The notes: generated by a model from the sequence alone, not told the origin. A stretch of DNA of 6,817 nucleotides from CAYVKY01 sp964452115 (GCA_964452115.1 CAYVKY010000124.1:1-6817); one strand, 5' to 3'. Positions 1 to 6,634 are shown, numbered from the stretch's first letter. Numbers and translations: made by a program.

Positions 1-55
1 CCTTAAAACTCCCTAACCCAAACACAAGAATAAAAATGTATATTAACTTTCTCAT
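1..55 (-). CDS. N-terminal fragment of an exported protein (signal peptide), runs off the left edge
   Basis: Reading the minus strand from an ATG at 55-53 gives 18 uninterrupted codons, MRKLIYIFILVFGLGSFK, before the window ends. A short basic N-terminus (R2, K3) followed by a hydrophobic run of about 13 residues is the classic shape of a Sec signal peptide. No cleavage site or lipobox is reached, so soluble, lipoprotein or membrane-anchored forms are all possible. No Shine-Dalgarno sequence precedes the ATG, which is true of most genes here. The gene is divergent from metG and would share the 174-bp region between them. The mature product cannot be identified. A fragment this short could be a chance reading frame, so confidence is moderate. 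Confidence 0.5.
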   Translation of the reverse strand, partial: MRKLIYIFILVFGLGSFK

Positions 56-131
56 AAAATTATTTTGTTTATTTTATACTACGGTAAAATATCTTTTTTG
101 TTTTAAATTTCAGTTAAATATTCCGAATACC

Positions 132-143
132 GATTAATTAATC
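132..143. promoter_or_regulatory. Perfect 12-bp palindrome in the divergent region, possible operator
   Basis: The sequence GATTAATTAATC equals its own reverse complement. It lies about midway between the two divergent starts and ends 18 bp before the TATAAT at 162-167, so it could overlap or flank a -35 region. AT-only palindromes such as TTAATTAA arise easily in AT-rich DNA. The operator reading is therefore weak inference. Confidence 0.2.
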
Positions 144-161
144 AATGCGAATATGGGTGTC

Positions 162-171
162 TATAATTTTA
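162..171 (+). promoter_or_regulatory. Candidate promoter -10/-7 element for the metG operon
   Basis: TATAAT at 162-167 is a perfect sigma70-type -10 hexamer. The overlapping TAATTTTA (164-171) matches five of the six fixed bases of the Bacteroidota -7 consensus TAnnTTTG. Initiation about 7-10 bp downstream would give a leader of roughly 50 nt before the metG ATG. No good -35 TTGACA or -33 TTTG is present at the expected distance; the hexamer 17 bp upstream is TAATCA. The call is tentative in this AT-rich context. Confidence 0.25.
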
Positions 172-229
172 TGTGCAATGTTAACGAAAATACCATTTAT
201 AAAAATTTCATAAATTAGTATATTGATAA

Positions 230-2215
230 ATGGATAAGAAAAAATATTTAGTTACATCGGCACTTCCCTATGCTAATGGGTATATACATTTAGGACACAT
301 TGCGGGCGCATACCTGCCTGCGGATATGTACGTCAGATACAGACGGCTTCACGGAGACGATATACTTTTTATCGGCGGCTCGGATGAACACGGCACGGCA
401 ATCGAAATTTCCGCAATGAAGGAAAATGTCACCCCAAAGGAAATCATTGACAGATATCACTTTGCAAATAAGGATGCATTTGAAAAGCTCGGAATATCTT
501 TCGATATTTTTTCGAGGACTTCGACTGAAATTCATCATAAAACAGCGCAGGAATTTTTCCTGAACTTATACAATAAAGACCTGCTTTATCAGAAAAGGGA
601 AAAGCAGTTATATTCGAAAAAGGATAAGAGATTCCTTGCAGACAGATTCGTGGAAGGCACCTGCCCTATTTGCGGATATGAAGAAGCGCGCGGCGACCAG
701 TGCGAAAACTGCGGAAGCAACCTGTCGCCTTTTGAACTTATAAATCCCAAATCAAAAATTTCTGGCGACACACCTGTTGTAAAAGAATCGGTGCACTTTT
801 ACTTTCCGCTTGAAAAATTTCAGACGGAACTTGAAAGCTGGCTTGCAACAAAACCTCACTGGAAAGCAAATGTAAAAAATTACTGCGAGGGCTGGTTCAA
901 AACCGGACTGAAAGACCGCGCTATAACACGTGACCTGGATTGGGGCGTAAGCGTTCCGCTTGAGGGCTGCGAAGGCAAGGTGATTTACGTTTGGTTTGAA
1001 GCTGTGCTCGGATACATTTCAAATACGAAAGAATATTTCGTTTCAAGAAATGAATCCGAAGAAAGATGGAAGGAATACTGGAGCGGCGAGGATTCAAAAC
1101 TGATTCACTTTATCGGCAAGGATAATATTATTTTTCACGCGATACTTTTCCCTGCAATGATTATGGCGCACGGAGATATGAACCTTCCCGATAACGTGCC
1201 CGCAAATGAATTTCTGAATGTTGAAGGCGGAAAGTTTTCCAAAAGCAAAGGCAAAGGAAGTCTCGTAAAGGACATACTTGAAGAATACAATCCCGACCTC
1301 GTAAGATATGTGATAGCAAGCAATCTTCCCGAGAATAAAGATTCCGAGTTTTCGATGGAAGACTTCAGGATTAAGAACAACAATGAACTTGCAGCAATTC
1401 TCGGCAATTTTATTAACAGGACTGTGGTATTCGCAAAATCCAAATTTGACAATGTAATTCCGGAAGCGGCAGAAAATAATGAACTGATATTAAACGAAAT
1501 AAAAAATCAAGCGGGAATTATTTCCGAATGTTATGAAAATTTCAGATTCCGCGATGCACTCACCGAAACTATGAACCTTGCGAGAACGGCAAATAAATAT
1601 TTCAATGATTCCGAACCTTGGAAGGCAATAAAATCGGACAAGCCGAAATGCGCTGCGATAATCAACAACTGCCTGCAGATATGTATGCATCTTGCAATCG
1701 CGTTCAAACCTCTGCTGCCGTTTACATCAGAAGAGATTTTAAAGATTCTCAATGCGGACAGCACCCTTGTTAAATGGGATAACATCGGCGAAAGAGTGCT
1801 TGAAGCAGGTAAAACTTTAGGCGAAAATAAAATTTTATTCCCGCAGATTGAACAAAAAGAGGAACCGAAAGAAGAAGAACCCGAAGAAGACAATCTGGTT
1901 GATATAGACTATTTCAGAAAAATAAATCTCAGAGTTGCAAAAATTCTTGAATGTGAAAAAATTGAAAAGAGCAAAAAACTTCTTAAACTGAAAATCAAAA
2001 TTGATGACAGGGAGAAGCAGATAGTTGCAGGAGTCGCAGAATTTTATTCCCCTGAAGATTTAATAGGAAAAAATATTGCTGTAGTTGACAATCTGAAAAA
2101 ATCAAAACTAATGGGTGTGGAATCGCAGGGAATGCTGCTTGCAGCAAAAAAAGACGGCAAACTTAAAGTACTTTTTATTGACCCTGAAATTCCTGACGGA
2201 GGAGAAATCAGTTAA
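230..2215 (+). CDS. metG: Methionyl-tRNA synthetase with C-terminal tRNA-binding domain
   Basis: The enzyme charges tRNA-Met with methionine at the expense of ATP in the cytoplasm, supplying initiator and elongator Met-tRNA. The 661-residue protein is a full-length class I synthetase. HLGH (20-23) is the HIGH motif and KFSKS (335-339) the KMSKS motif. A zinc knuckle has Cys145, Cys148, Cys158 and Cys161. GGSDEHG (49-55) and WFEAVLGY (255-262) form the Met/ATP pocket, with E where D is common in WFDA. GNFINR (392-397) and SEPWK (461-465) belong to the anticodon-binding helical domain, W464 matching the anticodon-contacting Trp. An acidic linker (about 541-555) leads to a Trbp111/EMAP-II-like OB domain (about 557-661) ending with MGVESQGMLLAA (628-639). 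The ATG at 230 fits the family N-terminus exactly, although no Shine-Dalgarno sequence precedes it. It is the first gene of the operon, and its TAA shares one base with the folP ATG. Confidence 0.98.
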   Translation: MDKKKYLVTSALPYANGYIHLGHIAGAYLPADMYVRYRRLHGDDILFIGGSDEHGTAIEISAMKENVTPKEIIDRYHFANKDAFEKLGISFDIFSRTSTEIHHKTAQEFFLNLYNKDLLYQKREKQLYSKKDKRFLADRFVEGTCPICGYEEARGDQCENCGSNLSPFELINPKSKISGDTPVVKESVHFYFPLEKFQTELESWLATKPHWKANVKNYCEGWFKTGLKDRAITRDLDWGVSVPLEGCEGKVIYVWFEAVLGYISNTKEYFVSRNESEERWKEYWSGEDSKLIHFIGKDNIIFHAILFPAMIMAHGDMNLPDNVPANEFLNVEGGKFSKSKGKGSLVKDILEEYNPDLVRYVIASNLPENKDSEFSMEDFRIKNNNELAAILGNFINRTVVFAKSKFDNVIPEAAENNELILNEIKNQAGIISECYENFRFRDALTETMNLARTANKYFNDSEPWKAIKSDKPKCAAIINNCLQICMHLAIAFKPLLPFTSEEILKILNADSTLVKWDNIGERVLEAGKTLGENKILFPQIEQKEEPKEEEPEEDNLVDIDYFRKINLRVAKILECEKIEKSKKLLKLKIKIDDREKQIVAGVAEFYSPEDLIGKNIAVVDNLKKSKLMGVESQGMLLAAKKDGKLKVLFIDPEIPDGGEIS

Positions 2216-3072
2216 TGGCGGGAAACTTCATATACATATTTGGTAAAAAGGAATACGACCTTGCGTCGCGCACTCACATAATGGGCATTCTTAATATGAC
2301 CGATGATTCATTTTCAGACGGAGGCAGATTTTATGAAAACGGAAAGCTGAATATTAACATGGCGGTTGATTATGCAATGAAAATGGTTGAAGACGGCGCT
2401 GATTTTATTGATGTCGGAGGAGAGTCCACTAAACCGGGATTTACGCCCGTTCCGGCTGATATTGAGATTGAGCGGACTGCGCCTGTGATTTCCGAACTGA
2501 CAAAATTGACAGACATCCCGGTTTCGATTGACACATATAAAAGCAAAGTTGCCGAAGAAGCTTTTAAAGCAGGTGCCGTAATTGTTAATGACATCAGCGG
2601 TTTCAAAGCGGATTTCAAAGTTCCCGTACTCGCAGGCAAATACGGCGCGAGTGCAATTGTGATGCATATCAAAGGACCGGTAAACGATATGCACACGCAT
2701 CCGAAATACGTTGATGTTATATACGAAGTATTTGCTTATCTGAAAGCGAGCGTGGAAACGGGGCAAAGGAACAGAATCAGTCAGATAATCGTTGACCCGG
2801 GAATCGGTTTCGGAAAAAATCTCGAACACAATATTGAAGTGCTGAAAAACCTGAAAAATCTGCGAAGCCTTAACTGCCCGATACTCGTCGGCTTATCCAA
2901 TAAGCGGTTTATAAACGACATATCTCAAACGCCCGTTGACGCACGTCTTCCGGGCACTATTGCCGCAAATGCATTTGCCGTGCTCAATGGAGCGAACATT
3001 ATTCGCGTACATAATGTTATAGAAAACAGAAAGGCAATTAATGTAATTGATTACATTAAAAACTCCAAATGA
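2215..3072 (+). CDS. folP: Dihydropteroate synthase
   Basis: The enzyme condenses 6-hydroxymethyl-7,8-dihydropterin pyrophosphate with p-aminobenzoate to form dihydropteroate in folate synthesis; it is the sulfonamide target. The 285-residue TIM barrel is full length. Visible motifs are GILNMTDDSFSDGG (24-37), GADFIDVGGESTKPG (61-75), SIDTYK (104-109, pterin-site D106), NDISGF (125-130), MHIKG (150-154), DPGIGFGK (194-201) and RVH (264-266). Some usually fixed positions differ: D30 where Pro is normal in NVTPDSF, K73 where Arg is common in STRPG, N229 in place of Arg in the S-R-K motif (S228-N229-K230), and N267 instead of Asp after RVH. The key lysine K230 and R264/H266 are kept, so activity is likely. 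The start overlaps the metG stop (TAATG). A purine-rich GGAGGAG (2198-2204) lies 10 nt upstream, the only Shine-Dalgarno-like sequence seen in the window. The last four bases overlap the copper ATPase start (ATGA). Confidence 0.96.
   Translation: MAGNFIYIFGKKEYDLASRTHIMGILNMTDDSFSDGGRFYENGKLNINMAVDYAMKMVEDGADFIDVGGESTKPGFTPVPADIEIERTAPVISELTKLTDIPVSIDTYKSKVAEEAFKAGAVIVNDISGFKADFKVPVLAGKYGASAIVMHIKGPVNDMHTHPKYVDVIYEVFAYLKASVETGQRNRISQIIVDPGIGFGKNLEHNIEVLKNLKNLRSLNCPILVGLSNKRFINDISQTPVDARLPGTIAANAFAVLNGANIIRVHNVIENRKAINVIDYIKNSK
3038..3059. promoter_or_regulatory. Perfect inverted repeat just upstream of the copper ATPase start, candidate operator or mRNA hairpin
   Basis: Arms TTAATGTAAT (3038-3047) and ATTACATTAA (3050-3059) are exact reverse complements around a 2-bp TG spacer. 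The site lies in the last codons of folP and ends 9 bp before the copA ATG at 3069. The symmetry and spacing resemble a binding site for a dimeric regulator. The inner TGTA-N6-TACA uses the half-sites of the CopY box (TACAnnTGTA) but in the opposite order, so it is not a CopY box. As RNA it could form a stem of about nine pairs that affects coupling between folP and copA. The symmetry is observed; the function is inferred. Confidence 0.4.
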
Positions 3073-5306
3073 TTGATAAAAAAACTGAAGTTGCAGACCT
3101 GGATATATTAGGAATGAGTTGTGTAAATTGTGCAAAAAGTATTCAAACTTATATATCCAAGCTAAATGGTATTAACTCAATATCGCTTAATTACGGTGCA
3201 GAAGTAGCACATATAGATTACGTTCCGGATGAAATTTCTCTTGATGAAATAAAATCTACCGTCCGTAAACTCGGCTATGACGTTGCAGAGGATGACGATG
3301 AAGAAGCACTCGAAGCTGAAAAAGCAAAATCACTAAAAACATTAAGGATTAAAATTATAACTGCGATAGTGCTGAGTGTGATTGTGATGGCGATTTCAAT
3401 GCACGAACATTTTTCATTCCTTGATTTTCTTGCGATGCCGATGACGGCAGGTATGTCAGTTCTGTTTTTGCTTTCGACAGTAATTATTTTTTACTGCGGT
3501 TCAAAATTCTTAAAAGGTGCAATTCAGGCGGCCAAGAATAAAACAACTGATATGAACACGCTGATTTCATTAGGCACATTTTCATCGTATATATACAGCA
3601 CGGTTGTACTTGCAAATCACCTTTTCCATCTGAATATCGTTTCGCTGAATCATACTCACGAAGTTTACTTCGAAACATCTGCGATGATAGTAACTTTCAT
3701 ATTAATGGGTAACTATCTTGAAGCATCAATGAAAGCAAAAACAAATTCATCAATCAAAAAATTAAAACAGCTCCAGTCGAAATTTGTAAATGTAATCCGT
3801 GACGGGAATGAAATTCAGGTTCCGCTGAAAAAAGTAAAAGTTAAAGATATAGTTATAATCCGTGCGGGCGACAAAGTACCGGTTGACGGAGATATTTCCG
3901 AAGGAAGCTGCATTGTTGATGAAAGTGCATTAACGGGCGAGAGCATGCCTGCTGAAAAGTCAGAAGGCGATGAACTTAAAAGCGGCACGGTTGTAATAAA
4001 CGGATTTGTAAAACTCTCCGCTCAAAAAGTCGGAAAAGATACCACACTGTCAAAAATAATCGGACTTGTAAAGGAAGCGTCAAATTCGAAGCCGCAGATT
4101 CAGAGGTTAGCCGATAAAATTTCCGCTATATTTGTACCTGTGGTTGTAGGCGTTGCAATTGCAACATTTTTAATATGGCTGCTTGTGATGGATTATCCTT
4201 TTGACAGGTCGCTGCTTTTTGCGGTTTCGGTGCTGATAGTTGCCTGCCCTTGCGCACTGGGGCTTGCCTCGCCGATAGCTGTGATTATCGGAGTCGGACG
4301 TTCGGCGGAAAACGGAATCCTGTTTAATAACGTGGAAGCAATTGAAAAGCTCAATAAAATTGATACAATCTGCTTTGACAAGACAGGCACTGTAACAACA
4401 GGTGCAATGAAAATCAAAAACATTGAAACACTGAACGGCATATCGAAAGACGAAATGGTGAAGTATGCTTTTTCAATTGAAAAGTTTTCGAATCATCCGA
4501 TTGCGAAATCCATCAGCAATTACTCAAAGAGCCGGAATATTGAACTGATTTCCGAAGTACACGATATTTCAAATGAAAACGGAATGGGTATCAGCGGATA
4601 TGTGCAGGATAAAATGGTTATTATAGGAAACGAAAAAATGATGACTAGGAAAGGCATTGATATTGCAGCACTGAAACATAAAGATAAATCAGGGATGCTG
4701 CTCGTGAGCATTGACAACAAACTCTCGGGAGTAATCGAATTTGAAGATACTATCAGGGATGACACTAAAGAAGAAGTTGCAAAATTAAAAGACAGAAATC
4801 TCGGACTGTATATGATTTCCGGCGATAATGAAACTGTAACAAAAAAAATCGCAGACGAAATCGGAATTGAAAAATATTCATATAAAACAATGCCTGAAGA
4901 TAAAGAAAAAATTATTTCAAAACTTCAGAGCGAAGGCAAAAATGTGGCGATGATAGGTGACGGCATCAATGACGCACCCGCACTCGCACGCGCTAATGTC
5001 GGCATGGCAATCGGCACGGGCACTGATATAGCAATTGATACAGCCGATGCAATTCTGGTAAAAGGAGATCTGAAAAATATTATAAGGGCAATTAATATGT
5101 CCGGACACACTGTCCGTATCATCAAGCAGAATATTTTCTGGGCATTTTTCTATAATGCACTTGCAATTCCGCTTGCGGCGGGCATTCTGGCGCCTGTGGG
5201 AATTGTTGTTTCGCCGGTGATGTCTGCAATGCTTATGGCATTCAGTGATGTGGTGACGGTTGTCGGCAATTCTCTCAGATTAAAATCTTTTAACATAGAT
5301 AAATAA
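3069..5306 (+). CDS. copA: Copper-transporting P1B-type ATPase (CopA-like)
   Basis: The protein is an ATP-driven exporter in the inner membrane, most likely pumping Cu(I) out of the cytoplasm. Its 745 residues fit a one-HMA CopA. In order: HMA domain with GMSCVNC (15-21); acidic linker (74-84); membrane helices near 94-111, 126-143, 162-182, 199-217, 351-373, 381-402, 689-709 and 715-733; actuator loop TGES (289-292); ion site CPC (393-395); phosphorylated D437 in DKTGT; nucleotide-domain HP (476-477) and GMGISG (505-510); hinge GDGINDAP (630-637). Copper-entry residues M162, E202/E218 and D349 appear conserved, as is YN (695-696) in TM7. TM8 reads MAFSDVVTVVGNSLRL (723-738), where CopA proteins usually have M-x-x-S-S and one residue fewer before N-S-L-R-L. 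Outward-facing loops hold several His and Met residues (H112, H114, M123, M125; H184, H187, H195, H197). The ATG overlaps the folP stop by 4 nt with no Shine-Dalgarno, suggesting translational coupling. Cu(I) specificity is inferred from CPC and TM7; TM8 leaves some doubt. Confidence 0.92.
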   Translation: MIDKKTEVADLDILGMSCVNCAKSIQTYISKLNGINSISLNYGAEVAHIDYVPDEISLDEIKSTVRKLGYDVAEDDDEEALEAEKAKSLKTLRIKIITAIVLSVIVMAISMHEHFSFLDFLAMPMTAGMSVLFLLSTVIIFYCGSKFLKGAIQAAKNKTTDMNTLISLGTFSSYIYSTVVLANHLFHLNIVSLNHTHEVYFETSAMIVTFILMGNYLEASMKAKTNSSIKKLKQLQSKFVNVIRDGNEIQVPLKKVKVKDIVIIRAGDKVPVDGDISEGSCIVDESALTGESMPAEKSEGDELKSGTVVINGFVKLSAQKVGKDTTLSKIIGLVKEASNSKPQIQRLADKISAIFVPVVVGVAIATFLIWLLVMDYPFDRSLLFAVSVLIVACPCALGLASPIAVIIGVGRSAENGILFNNVEAIEKLNKIDTICFDKTGTVTTGAMKIKNIETLNGISKDEMVKYAFSIEKFSNHPIAKSISNYSKSRNIELISEVHDISNENGMGISGYVQDKMVIIGNEKMMTRKGIDIAALKHKDKSGMLLVSIDNKLSGVIEFEDTIRDDTKEEVAKLKDRNLGLYMISGDNETVTKKIADEIGIEKYSYKTMPEDKEKIISKLQSEGKNVAMIGDGINDAPALARANVGMAIGTGTDIAIDTADAILVKGDLKNIIRAINMSGHTVRIIKQNIFWAFFYNALAIPLAAGILAPVGIVVSPVMSAMLMAFSDVVTVVGNSLRLKSFNIDK

Positions 5307-5307
5307 A

Positions 5308-5646
5308 ATGAAAAAAATATTTTTATTATTCGGATTAATATTAATGACATTAATCCCGGCTTCCTGTTCCGATAATATGGGGGCATCAAATACCGATGCA
5401 AAGAATAATCAGAGCGTACCTGCGGAAAATCTTTCGCAGGCAAATTTTTTATGCACAACAATGGCCTGTACCGGGTGTGAAAACGCAATCAATAGTGCAC
5501 TTAAGAAAATTAAAGGTGTACAGGATGTTAAATCCGATTACAAAACCCTGCTGGTGTATGTAAAATTTGACAGAACCGTAACAAATATTGATACAATTAA
5601 AAATATGCTTTTTGAAATCGGCTATCCGCCGGAAGATTTAAAATAG
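5308..5646 (+). CDS. Exported HMA-domain lipoprotein, putative copper-binding chaperone
   Basis: This 112-residue protein has a lysine-led hydrophobic signal (residues 2-16) ending at PAS-Cys20, a relaxed lipobox with Pro at -3. Residues S21-D22-N23 recall the acidic surface-export signals of Bacteroidota lipoproteins, but only weakly. After a polar linker (21-44), residues 46-112 form one heavy-metal-associated domain. It has a MACTGC metal loop (52-57; C54, C57), the GV (69-70) that follows helix 1, and a late GYP (105-107). An extra cysteine, C49, lies five residues before the CxxC. The domain would sit outside the cytoplasm, tethered to a membrane. It starts 1 nt after the copper ATPase stop, so the two are surely co-expressed. 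By analogy with MerP or periplasmic copper chaperones it may take Cu(I) from the pump or buffer it there. MerP-like mercury binding cannot be excluded, but no other mer gene is present. The partner and metal are inference. Confidence 0.85.
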   Translation: MKKIFLLFGLILMTLIPASCSDNMGASNTDAKNNQSVPAENLSQANFLCTTMACTGCENAINSALKKIKGVQDVKSDYKTLLVYVKFDRTVTNIDTIKNMLFEIGYPPEDLK

Positions 5647-5648
5647 TT

Positions 5649-6581
5649 TTACCGCATTAATTTCTGTCTGAACCAGCCGTACGTTATTTCAACTCCGAGT
5701 TCGAGATTAATTTCGGGCTGCCAGTCAAGCATTCTCTTTGCTTTTGAAATATCGAGTACATTATCGGGAACGTCCATATTTCTCGATGCCGAATATATCA
5801 CTTCAAATTTTTTCTTTGTAACATTTTTCAATATCCCGAGAATTTCATTCAGCGTATGTCCCTCTCCGTACCCGATGTTAAAGAGCCCGTTTCCGTTTTG
5901 GCTGTCAAGCGATTTAATAACCGCATTTACTACATCGGAAATATAAATATAATCCCTTACAATATTTCCGTCTCCCCATATTTCGATGGGCTCATTCATA
6001 ATAATTTTTTTCAGAAAAACTGCTATCGCCCCCTGCGGAACAAATGGATTCTGCCTTTCGCCGTATGGATTTGAAAGGCGAAGGATTGTGTAATTCAATC
6101 CGTGCAGTTTATGATACATATATATGTATTCCTCAATAGTTTTCTTTATGATTCCGTAAGAGCACAGAGGTTTGCCTGCATACGATTCCGGAATCGGCGT
6201 TATTTCAGGTATGCCGTAAACCGTACCTCCCGATGATATGAAAATAATTTTTTTAATATTTTTGCGGACTGCATCCTTGAGCAAATGAAGCGTTGATATC
6301 AGGTTTGTTTCTACATCATAAATTTCGTTTTTATTCGAACTCGAAGGCAGCGTAGTGCTCACCAGATGGAATATTACATCCTGATCTTCAATTGAATTTA
6401 TTATATCAATTTCATTGCTGAAATCTCCTTCGATTATCCTGATATTATGCTTCAGATGCATTATGTTATCGCGTTTGAAATTCAGTTTATCAAATACAGT
6501 CACTTCGTGCCCTGCATTGATAAGTCCTTCAGCCAGATGCGACCCGATAAATCCGCCGCCGCCGTAAATTATACACTTCAT
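5649..6581 (-). CDS. NAD-dependent nucleotide-sugar epimerase/dehydratase (extended SDR, GalE/WcaG family)
   Basis: A 310-residue Rossmann-fold enzyme that probably epimerises, or dehydrates and reduces, a UDP- or other NDP-sugar for polysaccharide or glycoconjugate synthesis. The dinucleotide-binding motif is G7-GG-G10-FI-G13, with D31 at the end of beta 2 (NAD preference). The catalytic pair is Y142-x3-K146. SSGGTVYG (116-123) precedes it; the position of the GalE catalytic Ser is Gly118 here, with S117 and T120 nearby. NPYG (171-174), RDYIYISDV (209-217) and a C-terminal DISKAKRMLDWQP (277-289) are typical of the family. Tyr6 replaces the usual Thr of TGGxGFIG. The ATG at 6581-6579 puts the Rossmann strand directly at the N-terminus, as expected; no Shine-Dalgarno is visible. 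The substrate cannot be told from sequence alone, and no other sugar gene is in view. The gene converges on the copper operon with a 2-nt gap between stops. Confidence 0.9.
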   Translation of the reverse strand: MKCIIYGGGGFIGSHLAEGLINAGHEVTVFDKLNFKRDNIMHLKHNIRIIEGDFSNEIDIINSIEDQDVIFHLVSTTLPSSSNKNEIYDVETNLISTLHLLKDAVRKNIKKIIFISSGGTVYGIPEITPIPESYAGKPLCSYGIIKKTIEEYIYMYHKLHGLNYTILRLSNPYGERQNPFVPQGAIAVFLKKIIMNEPIEIWGDGNIVRDYIYISDVVNAVIKSLDSQNGNGLFNIGYGEGHTLNEILGILKNVTKKKFEVIYSASRNMDVPDNVLDISKAKRMLDWQPEINLELGVEITYGWFRQKLMR

Positions 6582-6620
6582 ATCATAAATTAATTATTTT
6601 CAATTTATAAAATTCCGCAT

Positions 6621-6634
6621 ATCCTTAAAAGGAT
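6621..6634. repeat. Short palindrome sharing a 10-mer with the nearby repeats
   Basis: ATCCTT and AAGGAT (6621-6626, 6629-6634) are inverted around AA. The overlapping 10-mer AAAGGATAAT (6628-6637) is the exact reverse complement of ATTATCCTTT, found in both copies of the repeat downstream (6719-6728 and 6790-6799). It may be a remnant of an inverted third copy or part of the epimerase control region. Confidence 0.35.

Larger units (their letters stand above)
56..229. other. Divergent intergenic region upstream of metG
   Basis: This 174-bp, strongly AT-rich region lies between the putative leftward exported-protein gene and metG. It must hold the promoter of the four-gene plus-strand operon and probably that of the leftward gene. 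It contains a perfect 12-bp palindrome (132-143), a TATAAT hexamer (162-167) and an 8-bp inverted repeat whose right arm covers the metG start codon (193-200 with 226-233). There is no GC-rich leader structure, T-box signature or intrinsic terminator in it. Confidence 0.7.

Noticed and set aside
56..229. T-box or SAM riboswitch controlling metG
   Set aside because: The leader is at most 174 nt, very AT-rich, and shows no T-box core sequence, specifier-loop pattern, multi-helix structure or terminator hairpin.
1531..1893. Open frame of 120 codons on the minus strand
   Set aside because: It is antisense to metG coding sequence with clear conserved motifs; its composition (Ser/Ile-rich) is that of a shadow frame.
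2428..2490. Sulfonamide-resistant Sul-type dihydropteroate synthase
   Set aside because: The STKPGF segment aligns with ordinary FolP without the Phe-Gly insertion known from Sul enzymes, and the gene sits in a housekeeping operon rather than a mobile context.
2314..2829. Open frame of 171 codons on the minus strand
   Set aside because: It is antisense to conserved folP motifs and shows no domain pattern of its own, so it is a shadow frame despite its length.
5308..5646. MerP of a mercury-resistance operon
   Set aside because: The size and exported HMA domain fit, but there is no merT, merA or merR, and the direct partner is a CPC-type copper ATPase. The lipobox also differs from soluble MerP.
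5856..6074. Open frame of 72 codons on the plus strand
   Set aside because: It lies wholly inside the well-supported epimerase gene on the other strand and has no recognisable domain or start context.
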